Below are positions 1 through 9,655 of a stretch of 64,000 bases of DNA, one piece after another. Position 1 is the stretch's first letter; each line of letters begins with the position of its first letter. The notes below the pieces were generated by a model. It ran no database searches. It saw only the letters and a list, made by a program, of their open reading frames with translations, and was not told the DNA's origin. Position numbers and translations under genes: made by a program. Source of the DNA: an uncultured Porphyromonadaceae bacterium. GTDB lineage: Bacteria; Bacteroidota; Bacteroidia; Bacteroidales; Coprobacteraceae. The stretch spans positions 39,003 to 103,002 of the forward strand of contig URAV01000009.1 of the NCBI GenBank assembly GCA_900545915.1, in the 5' to 3' direction.

Positions 1-2769
1 GCGCAAAAATCCTGCATTGTGCAGATAATAATCGCTCATGTATTGCGGATTTTGAAATTTCGTTCCGCGACTTATCAAGTTATTCAAATATCCGGCACTG
101 TTATATATTGCCGAATAACTTGAATTATTGGATTGCACATTATCGTAAACATAATTTCCGAGATTGGCGCGAAGAGAAAATCCGAAATCGAAATTTTTAT
201 ATTCCATACGTGATGTGAAACTCATTACGACTTTTGGATCTCTGCTTTTATATAATCGTTTGTCTGCTTCATCGATAACCCCGTCTCCGTTTCTATCGAC
301 ATAAAGTCCTTCTATCGGGTTTCCATCCTTGTCATATACCTGCTCATATAGAAGATAACTGAATGCCGGGTATCCGACCTTATGAGCCTGTACGGTATTT
401 CCTGTTCCTCCGCTGATACCTCCGACAGGTATATAATAATCGGCATCATTACTTTTATTTAGCTTTGTAATTTTGTTCGAATTATAGGCAATGTTAAATC
501 CCAGATCCCAAATAAATTTGTTTGTTACAATTGGTTTTGAACTGATGCTGAACTCTACGCCTTCATTTCTCAAACTCCCGATATTCGTGTATATTTCGTT
601 TGTCAAATTCGATCCTGCCGGAACAGGAATACGACTGATCAGATCATTCGTTTCTCGATAATAATAGTCGAAAGATCCGCTGATCCTATTATCCAGAAAA
701 GCAAAATCTAAACCGATGTTCCATGTAGTCGTTTCTTCCCATTTTATGTTAGGATCATATCCGTTTGGTCGTAGAGTATTGTAATATCGGTCTCCGAATG
801 GATAAGAAGCTGTTGGAAATCCCATCGAATATAATGGCATATACGGAAAATAGTTGTCACTGATGTCTTGCTGTCCGGTGATACCATATCCTAACCGTAA
901 TTTTAATTCGTTCATTACATTAGCAACTGGTTGCATAAACGGTTCGTTGATAATTTTCCAACCCAGAGCCAAAGCCGGGAATGTTCCCCAACGGTGATCT
1001 TTAGAAAAACGGGAAGTCGCATCACCCCGTAAAGTGAATGTTAGTAGATATGTATCTTTGAATGTATAGTTGATTCGTCCGAAAAACGAAAGTAATTGCA
1101 GGTGGTCGGCATAAGTTTTGTCATACCAAGGTTCATTATCGGGCATAAGTGTTGTTATGGTACTTCCGTCTTTATAGAATTTTTGCCACGAATAACCTGC
1201 CATGACCTCCACTTTACTGTATATTTGGCGGAAATCGTTACTGTAATTCAAATAAAAATCCAGTAATTGATTTCTCTTTAATTGTTTCAACGTTTCGGTT
1301 TGTCCGATCCCCAGTTTTTTATTTTCTTTATAAGTTATAGGAGAGTTAGGGAACATTTTATTCCATTGTCGGCTTTTCGACACATCATATCCTAAGTTCA
1401 GATTTGCTCTCAATTCCGGAAGGAAAGGCATGATATAATCGAGTTGGATATTTCCCAAACTGCGGTAAACATGAGAGATCATAGAACGATCGTCCAGTAA
1501 AGAAACCGGATTAAGAGGGGCAATTCCTATAACTGCTCCTGTATTTTGTTGCAACCACATGAAATATCCGTTTCCGATTTCTTGTCCCGGAACTTTAACC
1601 GGTTGGGTCGGGTCGAAACTTACAGCTCCTCCGATAGCGGCCTCGTCAGGGAATTCGTTGCGTATGTATAATCCCTTGACATTCATATTTACACTTAGCG
1701 TGTTGTTGAAAAATTTAGGAGTGAGGGAAATCGAAGCCGTGGTACGGTTCATTGAAGATGTCTTTAAAATACCGTTTTGGTTCGTAAAAGTTGCCGATAC
1801 ACGGTAAGGCAATATTTTATATTGTCCGCCTACGCTTAAATTGTAGTCTGAGCTGACAGTCGTTCTCAGTACTTCATCCTGCCAGTTCGTATTGGCATTT
1901 CCCAATAGTTGGTATGCCTGACTGGAAGTTCCGGTCTGTTCGGCAATCAGTCTTCTGAATTCATCGGCATTTAGAACTCCGGTGGTTCTGCGGGAAGTGC
2001 TGACCGACATGTTTGTATTGAAATTTATTTGAGGTTTTCCGCTCATTCCCTTTTTAGTGGTAATGATGATAACGCCGTTCGATGCTCTTGATCCGTAAAT
2101 TGCGGTTGCCGACGCATCCTTTAGAATCGTAAAACTTTCTATATTGTCGGGTGGGATCATACTGAGAGGGTTCGACATTCCGGTAACTCCTGAATTATCT
2201 ACTGGAACACCGTCTATAACGATCAGCGGGTCGTTTGTCGCATTTAAAGATGAACCTCCTCGAATACGTATTTCTCCTCCGGCCTCAGGTTTGCCTCCGG
2301 TCAAGGTGACGACAACGCCCGGAGTTTGACCTACCAGCAGATCTTGTGCAGATGTTGCCATACCTTTGTTTATTTCATCCGGTTTGACCTGTGTAACTGC
2401 TCCTGTAGCGTCGCTTTTCTTTACGGTTCCGTATCCGATAGCGACCACTTCTCCCAAAGTAATAACATCTTCTTCAAGAATAACGGATATTTCAGTTCTG
2501 TTTTTTATAGGGATACTTTGAGAAATGTATCCGACAAAAGAAAATATAAGAGAGCTGTCTTTAGGCGCTTCTATCTGGTAATTTCCGTCAATGTCAGTTA
2601 CAGTTCCGGATGTTGTGCCTTTTACTATAACATTCGCTCCTACCACAGGTTCTCCATAAGAATCTTTTACATTACCATGCACTTTGATTCGTTGTGCTTG
2701 GATGTCGAGAGAAAGAAAAATTCCGGATAATAAAATAAGAAGAATTTTCCATCCCGGTTTAAAATTCAT
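1..2769 (-). CDS. SusC/RagA-family TonB-dependent outer membrane receptor (3' end outside window)
   Basis: This is an outer-membrane receptor that imports glycans or other ligands with TonB energy, normally paired with a SusD lipoprotein. The frame is open from the ATG at 2769 to the window edge: 923 codons with no stop, so roughly the last 80-100 residues are missing. The N terminus is a signal peptide ending near LDIQAQ. A carboxypeptidase-regulatory-like domain follows (GNVKDSYGEPVVGANVIVKG), then a plug with the SusC signature (LKDASATAIYGSRASNG) and the barrel. The last visible residues (HNAGFLR) match the usual region shortly before the C terminus. An alternative ATG at 2778 would add MEH. 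Its SusD partner would lie beyond position 1. The ligand cannot be told from this sequence. Confidence 0.93.
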   Translation of the reverse strand, partial: MNFKPGWKILLILLSGIFLSLDIQAQRIKVHGNVKDSYGEPVVGANVIVKGTTSGTVTDIDGNYQIEAPKDSSLIFSFVGYISQSIPIKNRTEISVILEEDVITLGEVVAIGYGTVKKSDATGAVTQVKPDEINKGMATSAQDLLVGQTPGVVVTLTGGKPEAGGEIRIRGGSSLNATNDPLIVIDGVPVDNSGVTGMSNPLSMIPPDNIESFTILKDASATAIYGSRASNGVIIITTKKGMSGKPQINFNTNMSVSTSRRTTGVLNADEFRRLIAEQTGTSSQAYQLLGNANTNWQDEVLRTTVSSDYNLSVGGQYKILPYRVSATFTNQNGILKTSSMNRTTASISLTPKFFNNTLSVNMNVKGLYIRNEFPDEAAIGGAVSFDPTQPVKVPGQEIGNGYFMWLQQNTGAVIGIAPLNPVSLLDDRSMISHVYRSLGNIQLDYIMPFLPELRANLNLGYDVSKSRQWNKMFPNSPITYKENKKLGIGQTETLKQLKRNQLLDFYLNYSNDFRQIYSKVEVMAGYSWQKFYKDGSTITTLMPDNEPWYDKTYADHLQLLSFFGRINYTFKDTYLLTFTLRGDATSRFSKDHRWGTFPALALGWKIINEPFMQPVANVMNELKLRLGYGITGQQDISDNYFPYMPLYSMGFPTASYPFGDRYYNTLRPNGYDPNIKWEETTTWNIGLDFAFLDNRISGSFDYYYRETNDLISRIPVPAGSNLTNEIYTNIGSLRNEGVEFSISSKPIVTNKFIWDLGFNIAYNSNKITKLNKSNDADYYIPVGGISGGTGNTVQAHKVGYPAFSYLLYEQVYDKDGNPIEGLYVDRNGDGVIDEADKRLYKSRDPKVVMSFTSRMEYKNFDFGFSLRANLGNYVYDNVQSNNSSYSAIYNSAGYLNNLISRGTKFQNPQYMSDYYLHNAGFLR

Positions 2770-2991
2770 GTGCTCCATGCAAGAATTACGTTTTAAAGTT
2801 TATAAATTAATTAAGTAAATCAAAAAAACGTGTGTTGGATTTATATTCCCGGGATTTGTATGAAAAACAGACACGCGGGAGGTTCTTATTCTTCCTTAGA
2901 ACACTGTTTGAATAGAATTTGTTTTTGTCTGTCGCTTATTTAAGACTATATAAAGAAAAACGAAAGGTTGTTGCTGTATGTTTTATCTATT

Positions 2992-3167
2992 AAGAGCCTG
3001 TCTCAATTTTCCAATAAAAAAATATTATCAGGTCAGTTTTGTGTTTTCTTCCGGTCTTTTTCCCGTTTCCCCTCGTCAGATAGCCTGCTATCCTCCTCGT
3101 AAAAACAGAAAAACATCCTCGAAAGAAACTCTCAAAACTGACCCGAGCAAAATTTAGACAGGCTCTA
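2992..3167. repeat. Dispersed palindromic intergenic repeat, full-length copy
   Basis: A 176-bp element bounded by imperfect inverted ends: AAGAGCCTGTCTCAATTTT on the left and AAAATTTAGACAGGCTCT on the right. An internal palindrome lies around 3078-3092 (GATAGCCTGCTATC). The left half, including ATATTATCAGGTCA, recurs inverted at 6439-6548 and in part at 32201 and 63947. No open reading frame fits inside, so it looks like a MITE-like or REP-like non-autonomous element. The rest of the gap 2770-3252 is AT-rich SusC leader (2770-2990), where I see no clear TAnnTTTG box, and the terminator at 3179-3225. Confidence 0.75.
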
Positions 3168-3178
3168 AAGGATTAGTT

Positions 3179-3225
3179 ATAAAATCGGGGCAAGGGAATT
3201 TTAAATTCCCTTGCCCCGATTTTAT
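3179..3225 (-). terminator. Perfect 23-bp hairpin downstream of the 173-aa gene
   Basis: Two perfectly complementary 23-nt arms (3179-3201 and 3203-3225) surround one loop base. The core is GGGGCAAGGGAA/TTCCCTTGCCCC with A/T-rich ends, so it can act as an intrinsic terminator. It lies 27 nt past the stop of the minus-strand gene at 3253. Confidence 0.8.
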
Positions 3226-3252
3226 GGTTTATTTTATAGTAATCGTATTAGC

Positions 3253-3774
3253 TTATTTGCTGTCTGGTATGGCTTGAGTCAAGGCTACTACATCTTCATC
3301 GTAGAAACTGATAGGAGCGGAAACCGGTTCATAATCGAACGGAATGAACTGTAACACTTGTGCCGATGCATATTTTTTGTCTTCAGAAATGAATAAATTG
3401 AGCTTGATTCCTGCTTTATTTCCTTCTGCGGGCTTTAATTTAGGCAATACGTCAAATTGTTTGTTTTCCAATGATTGCTGCAATCGGTGCATTTCATGGT
3501 TGTCGAAATACAAGTCGCATTTTTTCATCGGACATCCGTTCGCTTTATATATAATTTTCTTTTTTCCGGCCATGACTTTCACGAGACCTATAATCACAAA
3601 AACAGATCCGGCAATCATTATAGCCATTTTTAATGAAGTATTGTCACCTTGTATAAGTGTATTTCCGAAAAATATCGCTATTGCTATTGCTAAATAAATA
3701 ATCCCTGAAATAGAGAGAGTTTTCTTGTAAATGATATTATCGTTGATAAATTCTTTTTTTTCGTTTGTTTCCAT
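3253..3774 (-). CDS. Small inner-membrane protein of unknown function, 173 aa
   Basis: I do not recognise this protein. The N-terminal 25 residues are polar. Two hydrophobic segments follow (about residues 24-40, SGIIYLAIAIAIFFGNT, and 50-68, AIMIAGSVFVIIGLVKV), then a soluble C-terminal part of about 100 residues. That part contains a CPMKKC pair of cysteines at about 81-86 and a DNHEMHRLQQ stretch. The likely topology is a membrane hairpin with a cytoplasmic domain. It is followed directly by a strong terminator and is not closely linked to the ABC exporter upstream, so it is probably a single-gene unit. No clear TAnnTTTG box was found in 3775-3978, which otherwise holds only AT-rich sequence. 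Confidence 0.75.
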   Translation of the reverse strand: METNEKKEFINDNIIYKKTLSISGIIYLAIAIAIFFGNTLIQGDNTSLKMAIMIAGSVFVIIGLVKVMAGKKKIIYKANGCPMKKCDLYFDNHEMHRLQQSLENKQFDVLPKLKPAEGNKAGIKLNLFISEDKKYASAQVLQFIPFDYEPVSAPISFYDEDVVALTQAIPDSK

Positions 3775-3978
3775 TTTTAATATAATTAGAGTTTATTTTT
3801 ATAATTGTTTTATAGATATCCAAAAGGGGAATGAATATCATGATGTATAAATCGTATATCCAAAAAACTATATTTGCAATAGAAGATTAATAGAATCTCT
3901 ATTTCCAGAACTTGCAGTTATCGAATAACAAAAAAGTACATCAAATAAATTACTTCAAAAACAAAATAAAAATAAACT

Positions 3979-4362
3979 CTAAATACGCATTTGACAAAGA
4001 GCATAAAGATAATGTCCGTCACTTCTCAGTTGAGAAAAGTATTGGGCATTCTCTTGCAGTCTTTTTTTATAAGCTGTGTATAAACATGTTTGCAGATGTA
4101 GAGCATCTGCTCGGTATGTAGTCTGGAATTTCGATCCGCATTGAAACAGAAAAGACGGAAAGTGTTCGTGGGAAGTAAGGATGTATGGCGTGTGATGAGT
4201 CAATACATCGACGGTTGTGTGAGTATTATGGAGCGGAGTATCTTGAGAAACAGCTATGGAGTCCTGTATTTTCGAATTCAGAACAGCATTCGTAATACCA
4301 GCCATACTGCTTACCAATATAGCTATTATCAAAACTACGATATATCTGTATTTCCGTTTCAT
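3979..4362 (-). CDS. Hypothetical exported or membrane-anchored small protein, 127 aa
   Basis: The protein begins with basic residues and a hydrophobic stretch (MKRKYRYIVVLIIAILVSSMAG), which looks like a signal peptide or anchor. About 100 residues follow that are rich in His, Thr and Gln, with two cysteines near residues 75 and 92. No domain is recognised. It lies 60 nt after the stop of the ABC exporter on the same strand and has its own promoter-like sequence at 4375-4404. It overlaps several unconvincing plus-strand frames. The signal-like N terminus and the promoter are the main reasons to call it. The rest could still be noncoding. Confidence 0.5.
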   Translation of the reverse strand: MKRKYRYIVVLIIAILVSSMAGITNAVLNSKIQDSIAVSQDTPLHNTHTTVDVLTHHTPYILTSHEHFPSFLFQCGSKFQTTYRADALHLQTCLYTAYKKRLQENAQYFSQLRSDGHYLYALCQMRI

Positions 4363-4374
4363 ATACTCTTACTG

Positions 4375-4404
4375 CAAAAGTATCGATTTCTACTGTAATA
4401 ACAA
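4375..4404 (-). promoter_or_regulatory. Bacteroidetes-type promoter for the 127-aa gene
   Basis: Read on the minus strand, TTG (4402-4404), 19 nt, then TACTTTTG (4375-4382) match the -33/-7 consensus. The predicted start of transcription would leave only a very short leader before the ATG at 4362. Confidence 0.5.
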
Positions 4405-4422
4405 TTTTTACTTTGGTTTTTA

Positions 4423-6258
4423 TCAGAATTTTTGCATATCGACCAATCGCTTATAATAGCGGTTAAGAGCTATCAGTTCATCATGACGTCCCGATTCTAC
4501 GATCTTTCCTTCATGCATGACACATATCAGATCAGCGTCTTTAATGGTAGATAACCTATGAGCTATAACTAAAGTCGTTCGGTTTTTCATCAAATTTTCC
4601 AGAGCCTCCTGTACCAACCGTTCCGACTCGGTATCGAGGGCAGATGTCGCTTCGTCCAATATCAAAATCGGAGGATTTTTAAGAATAGCTCTGGCTATGC
4701 TGATCCGTTGGCGTTGTCCTCCGGAAAGACGGCATCCTCTGTCTCCGATATTAGTGTTATATTGTTCTTCCGTTGCCATGATAAAATCGTGAGCATTGGC
4801 TATTTTTGCCGCTTCTATCACTTGCTCTTTAGTTGCATGTTCTACTCCGAAAGTGATATTATTATAAAAAGAATCGTTGAACAGTATCGCTTCTTGATTG
4901 ACGTTTCCCATCATTTCGCGAAGATTGAATACTGCCATATCTTTAATATTGACTCCATCAATGAATATTCCTCCTTTTTCTACATCATAAAATCGTGGCA
5001 GTAAATCGGCCATTGTTGACTTTCCAGAACCTGATTGTCCCACAAGGGCGACGGTCTGTCCTTTTTTTATGGTCAAGTTAACATCTTTGATAACCCAGTC
5101 GGTATTGTATTTGAATGATATGTCACGATATTCGATTTTGTCGTTGAGCGAGTCGATGCGGACCGGGTTGGCAGGACTTTTGATAGGGTTTTCTGCCGAT
5201 AAGATTTTATCGACTCGTTGCATAGATGCAAGTCCTCGCTGAACGGCATAAGCCGCTTTTGACAAATCTTTTGCCGGGTTGATAATGCTATAAAATATAA
5301 CTAAATAGTAAATGAAATCAGCAGCGCTTATCGTATTATCGCCCGATAAAATTAAAGAACCTCCATACCAGAGGACGATGGCGATAGTGCAAGTTCCCAA
5401 AAATTCGCTCATCGGATGAGCCATTGCTTGCCTTCGGCTGATCCGGTTCGTAATTTTGAAAAATTTATTGTTCGATTTGATAAATCGGTCTAAAATCTTA
5501 TGCTCTGCATTGAAAGCTTTGATGATACGCAAACCTCCGAGAGTTTCTTCGATTTGGGACATTAAACCACCCCACTGTTGCTGTGCTTCAAGAGATGTCC
5601 GTTTTAGTTTTTTCCCGATTTGTCCCATTACAAATCCGGCGACAGGCAGTAAGATTAAAACGAAAATAGTCAACTGCCAGCTTATGGCGAACATGGTAAC
5701 CAAATAGATGATAATCATGATCGGATTTTTAAACATCATGTCCAATGAAGCCATGATAGAATTTTCTATTTCGGCTACATCTCCTGTCATTCTCGACATA
5801 ACGTCACCTTTTCGTTCGGTTGTAAAGAACCCGATCGGCAGGCTTACTACTTTTTTGAATACGAATGTGCGGATATCCCGAACGACACCTGAACGGATCG
5901 GTATCATGAAGTATGAACTTAAATAGCTGGTACATGTTTTGGCAAATGTCATGACAACCAGAAAAGTACCTAATATCATTAAAGCCCATGCCTCGCTATG
6001 CATATTTATCTGTTCGGTAATAAACCAATAAAAGTTGTTTATCGCTATATCTTTCAAATCCATGCCCGCTGTTTCCCATGGAATAAAATTATAGGAGATC
6101 TCTTTCATTTTGAACAAAATCTCCAGAATCGGGATGATCAAAGCAAAGGAGAATAAACTTAAAACGGTAGAAAATATATTAAAGAAAATATTTAAGAACA
6201 GATATTTTTTATAGGGAGGAACAAAACGTCTGAGTATCTGTATAAAATCTTTCATCAT
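4423..6258 (-). CDS. ABC exporter, MsbA-like fused permease/ATPase, 611 aa
   Basis: A half-transporter that would dimerise in the inner membrane and use ATP to flip or export a lipid, drug or peptide. The N-terminal 340 residues form a six-helix type-I ABC exporter domain. The C-terminal ATPase has Walker A GQSGSGKST at about 405, the signature LSGGQRQR at about 509, Walker B ILILDEATSALD at about 529 and the switch histidine in IAHRLSTI. The length is normal for the MsbA family. All catalytic residues look intact. It could be the lipid A flippase, but this phylum carries several paralogues, so no symbol is given. A weak -7-like TATCTTTA lies upstream near 6310. Confidence 0.92.
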   Translation of the reverse strand: MMKDFIQILRRFVPPYKKYLFLNIFFNIFSTVLSLFSFALIIPILEILFKMKEISYNFIPWETAGMDLKDIAINNFYWFITEQINMHSEAWALMILGTFLVVMTFAKTCTSYLSSYFMIPIRSGVVRDIRTFVFKKVVSLPIGFFTTERKGDVMSRMTGDVAEIENSIMASLDMMFKNPIMIIIYLVTMFAISWQLTIFVLILLPVAGFVMGQIGKKLKRTSLEAQQQWGGLMSQIEETLGGLRIIKAFNAEHKILDRFIKSNNKFFKITNRISRRQAMAHPMSEFLGTCTIAIVLWYGGSLILSGDNTISAADFIYYLVIFYSIINPAKDLSKAAYAVQRGLASMQRVDKILSAENPIKSPANPVRIDSLNDKIEYRDISFKYNTDWVIKDVNLTIKKGQTVALVGQSGSGKSTMADLLPRFYDVEKGGIFIDGVNIKDMAVFNLREMMGNVNQEAILFNDSFYNNITFGVEHATKEQVIEAAKIANAHDFIMATEEQYNTNIGDRGCRLSGGQRQRISIARAILKNPPILILDEATSALDTESERLVQEALENLMKNRTTLVIAHRLSTIKDADLICVMHEGKIVESGRHDELIALNRYYKRLVDMQKF

Positions 6259-6438
6259 AAAATTCGAGATCTGATTGTGAATTCTTGTTTTTGATTATTT
6301 GCCGGTAAAGATACAACAAAGAAACGAGAAGAAATGTAGATTATGGAAAGAATATTGCAGTTTGGTTTTCTAAATAGTATTTGATAAATTTGATTTTGGG
6401 AAAAATTGTATAAAAAATTTTCTTCAGAGATTGTAATT

Positions 6439-6548
6439 TTTACGAGGAAGATAGCGGGCTATCTGACGAGAGAAAACGGGAAAACAGACCGGAAAAAACA
6501 CAAAAATGACCTGATAATATTTTTTTGTCGGAAAATTTAGACGGGCTT
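6439..6548. repeat. Dispersed palindromic repeat, truncated copy, inverted relative to 2992-3167
   Basis: The reverse complement of this stretch matches the left 110 bp of the 2992-3167 element: AAAATTTAGACGGGCT end, ATATTATCAGGTCA block, CCGGTCT, and the internal palindrome GATAGCGGGCTATC at about 6450-6463. The second inverted end is missing. It sits in the gap 6259-6718 between divergent genes. The remainder of the gap is AT-rich plus the promoter at 6567-6574. Confidence 0.7.
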
Positions 6549-6566
6549 TTTTAAACCTTTATGTTG

Positions 6567-6574
6567 TATTTTTG
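6567..6574 (+). promoter_or_regulatory. Candidate -7 box for the tandem outer-membrane protein genes
   Basis: TATTTTTG fits the TAnnTTTG -7 consensus and lies about 145 nt before the ATG at 6719. No good TTTG -33 is visible. The repeat element ends 18 nt upstream, so its end supplies the -33 region. Confidence 0.4.
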
Positions 6575-6718
6575 TCCAATAATCCAGAATTGATTCTTTT
6601 GTGAGGAGATTGGTGCGGGTAAGGAAATTTTTAGTTTAAGAAGATCACGATTCTACACAATACAATAACTACATACTACACATTATAAAATGATAATATG
6701 TGTTTCGTGAATGAATAA

Positions 6719-9601
6719 ATGATGAAGAGGAAAAGATTAATCGCGGCTTTACTCTGTTTATTGATGATTGTTTCTGTGACAGCTCAGCAATCTCAGTCTT
6801 CTGAAAAGGTGGCGCAAAATACACGAATAGGAAAAATATCGGTTAAAGGGCTCGTGAAAGATGAGTCGGGGCAGCCGATGGAAGCGGTTGTGGTCAAACT
6901 TGTGACGCAGAAAGACAGTACTATGGTTACCGGTAGCGTTACGGAGAAGAACGGACACTTTTTGTTGTCGAAGATAATTCCGGGAAATTATAAAATCGTG
7001 TTTTCTTATTTGGGATATAAAACAATTTCTAAATCAGCGAAATTTTCTGTTCAAGATTCTTCTGTCTCTTTGGGGACTGTTGTGATGGAGCCGGCGAATA
7101 TAGAGCTGAAAGAAGCTGTTGTTGTCGGAAAAGTTCCGGACATTGTCACGAAAGAAGATACTGTGGAGTATAATGCCGGATCGTTTAAAACGCAACCCAA
7201 TGCGGTTATCGAGGATCTTTTGAAAAAACTTCCCGGAGTGGAGGTAGATAAAGACGGAAAGATAAAAGCTCAGGGAAAAGAGGTTAAGAAAATATTGTTG
7301 GACGGTAAAGAGTTTTTTTCGGATGATCCTAAAGTTGCATCTAAAAATCTCCCGGCTAATATTATAGAAAAATTGCAGGTGATAGACCGGAAATCGGACG
7401 AAGCTCGTTTTTCCGGAGTAGATGACGGAGAAGATGAAACCATTATTAATCTGACCGTAAAGAAGGGGATGAAAAAAGGTTGGTTCGGACATGTAACAGG
7501 TGGTGCGGGTACTGATAAGCGGTATGAATTTAACGGAATGCTGAACCGATTGGTAGATGAGACTCAAATTTCGTTTTTAGGAGGAACTAATAATACCGGA
7601 AATATGGGTGCGGGAGATATGGGTGCGTTGATGTTTTCGGGAAGTTCTCGACGCTTTGGCGGTGGCGGAGGAAAGGGAACGACGACATCTACTACTACGG
7701 GTGCTAATTTCAATATGGGTAAAACCGATCAGTTACGTTTTGGGGGAGATATCCGATACGGTTATTCAAATAACGATGTATGGCAAAAAAGCGAACAGCA
7801 AAATTTTCTGAAAGACAGTATTTCTTATGATAATTCGGAGAAAACATACAATACGAAAAGTCATAATATAAATATGAATTTTCGTTTGCATTGGGAAATA
7901 GATACACTTACCGTATTGGAATTTATGCCGACTTTCGGTTATAATAAATCGAAAATGTATAATCACAGTACATCTGCTACGTTAGGGGGACATTCGGGTG
8001 AAGAGGAGAGCCTGCGTGACAGCATCAATAGTGGGGAGATGTTATCATCGAGTGATGGTCACGGATATAATTTTTCCGGTCGTTTGAGCTTGAGCCGCCG
8101 TTTCCGGTCTAAACAGGGACGGCAGATGACTTTCTCTTTTAATTTCAGCTCTAACAGAAATGAAGAAGACGGGATGAGCTACAGTAGAAACCGGTTCTAT
8201 CTGAATGATAGTGTCAGTGTCGTAGATCAACAAGATGATAACCGTAGTTGGGGCGGAAGTTTTGGCGTGAGGGTAACTTATGTAGAGCCGATATTTAAAA
8301 ATCATTTTTTGACATTTGCTTATAACTATAACTACAATTATAGTAATGCCGACCGAATGGCTTATAATATACCGACAGACGGTTCTGGAGAGTTGCAATT
8401 AGATTCGCTGTACAGCAATCGTTTTCGGAATGTTTTTCAGTCGCATCGCATCAGTGTAGGATTGAGAGGAACATATCCCAAATTTAGATACAATGTCGGA
8501 TTCGATATGAACCCGTCCAGTTCGGAGTCGGAAAATCTCATGGATCATGCACGGGATGTGCTGGGTAAAATGGTATTTAATTATTCTCCGCTGTTCAATG
8601 CCGCATATCGTATCAGTAAGCAGAAAAGCCTTAATCTTGAATATCGGGGAAGAACCCGGCAGCCGAGCGTCAGCCAATTGCAGCCGGTACAAAATATTAC
8701 GAATCCATTGAGAATCAGTAAAGGTAATCCTGATTTAAATCCGTCATACAGTAATAATTTCAGGTTGCGATATAACTCCTTCGAACCCGAAAAACAGCGG
8801 GGATTAATGGCTTTTGTGAACGGAAGCTTTACTTTGAACAGCATTGTCAATCAGACGACTTATGATAACAATACCGGAGTTCAAACGACTATGCCGGTCA
8901 ATGTAAACGGCGTTTGGAATGTAAATGGCATGGTAATGTATAATATGCCGTTTAAGAATAAAAAGTTTCGCTTTAATACCATGACGAACACGTCATATAA
9001 TCATAATATAGGTTTTGTGAATACCGGAGGGAAAGAGAGCGAAAGAAATATTTCGAGGACAGTGAACGTGTATGAAAACATGGGATTGAATTATAATTCC
9101 GATTTGTTTGATGTAGGAATAACCGGAAATTATTCGTATGCTCTTACAGGAAACAGTATTCAGAGCCGAGAGAGACAACAGACTATGAACTTTGGAGGAG
9201 GAATGGATCTCTCCTTCTATATACCGGGGAATATAACGATCGGCACGGATCTTCGTTATTCAGGAAGTTCGGGGTATTCTGCCGGCTATGACCGGAATCA
9301 GTGGATGTGGAATGCACAAGCTTCGTGGCAATTTTTAAAAGGGAAACAGGCTACTCTTATGTTTAAGATATACGATATTTTGAAACAAGTTTCCAATATT
9401 TCCAGAACAGCGACCGGAAACTATATTCAAGATGTAGAATATAATACATTGTCCAGTTATTGTATGCTTTATTTCTCTTATCGTTTCAATACGATGGGAA
9501 AAAGACAGCAACGATCGGGAAGACCCGACGGTCCTCCTCCAGGTATGATGAGAGAGAGGGGAGGACTCAGACCTCCGGGCGGTGGAATGAGACCTTTCTG
9601 A
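6719..9601 (+). CDS. Outer membrane beta-barrel protein with carboxypeptidase-regulatory-like domain, 960 aa
   Basis: A TonB-receptor-like outer-membrane protein of the OMP_b-brl_3 kind, not a SusC: it lacks the SusC signature and has no SusD partner. After a signal peptide ending near VTAQQ there is a CarboxypepD-like domain (about 40-125; VKGLVKDESGQPMEAVV). A plug-like segment follows (AVIEDLLKKLPGVEVDKDGKIKAQG, split by the paralogue-shared motif LLDGKEFF), then a barrel of about 700 residues. The barrel ends at YFSYRFN, followed by an unusual 30-residue Gly/Pro/Arg-rich tail (SGRPDGPPPGMM to GGGMRPF). A low-complexity loop with GGGGG and TTTSTTTG lies near residue 320. The next gene is a paralogue 54 nt downstream, so the two are probably co-transcribed. 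The substrate is unknown. Confidence 0.88.
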   Translation: MMKRKRLIAALLCLLMIVSVTAQQSQSSEKVAQNTRIGKISVKGLVKDESGQPMEAVVVKLVTQKDSTMVTGSVTEKNGHFLLSKIIPGNYKIVFSYLGYKTISKSAKFSVQDSSVSLGTVVMEPANIELKEAVVVGKVPDIVTKEDTVEYNAGSFKTQPNAVIEDLLKKLPGVEVDKDGKIKAQGKEVKKILLDGKEFFSDDPKVASKNLPANIIEKLQVIDRKSDEARFSGVDDGEDETIINLTVKKGMKKGWFGHVTGGAGTDKRYEFNGMLNRLVDETQISFLGGTNNTGNMGAGDMGALMFSGSSRRFGGGGGKGTTTSTTTGANFNMGKTDQLRFGGDIRYGYSNNDVWQKSEQQNFLKDSISYDNSEKTYNTKSHNINMNFRLHWEIDTLTVLEFMPTFGYNKSKMYNHSTSATLGGHSGEEESLRDSINSGEMLSSSDGHGYNFSGRLSLSRRFRSKQGRQMTFSFNFSSNRNEEDGMSYSRNRFYLNDSVSVVDQQDDNRSWGGSFGVRVTYVEPIFKNHFLTFAYNYNYNYSNADRMAYNIPTDGSGELQLDSLYSNRFRNVFQSHRISVGLRGTYPKFRYNVGFDMNPSSSESENLMDHARDVLGKMVFNYSPLFNAAYRISKQKSLNLEYRGRTRQPSVSQLQPVQNITNPLRISKGNPDLNPSYSNNFRLRYNSFEPEKQRGLMAFVNGSFTLNSIVNQTTYDNNTGVQTTMPVNVNGVWNVNGMVMYNMPFKNKKFRFNTMTNTSYNHNIGFVNTGGKESERNISRTVNVYENMGLNYNSDLFDVGITGNYSYALTGNSIQSRERQQTMNFGGGMDLSFYIPGNITIGTDLRYSGSSGYSAGYDRNQWMWNAQASWQFLKGKQATLMFKIYDILKQVSNISRTATGNYIQDVEYNTLSSYCMLYFSYRFNTMGKRQQRSGRPDGPPPGMMRERGGLRPPGGGMRPF

Positions 9602-9655
9602 TTCGGATTATATAAGATACGCATAATAATAACACACACATACACATAAATTTCC

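Noticed and set aside
4141..4398. Plus-strand frames between 3912 and 4456
   Set aside because: They lie antisense to a minus-strand frame with a signal peptide and a promoter, have no domain and overlap each other.
7034..7567. Long minus-strand frames opposite the outer-membrane barrel genes (also at 10298-10780 and 11405-11737)
   Set aside because: These are shadow frames of strongly coding genes, without start signals or recognisable domains.
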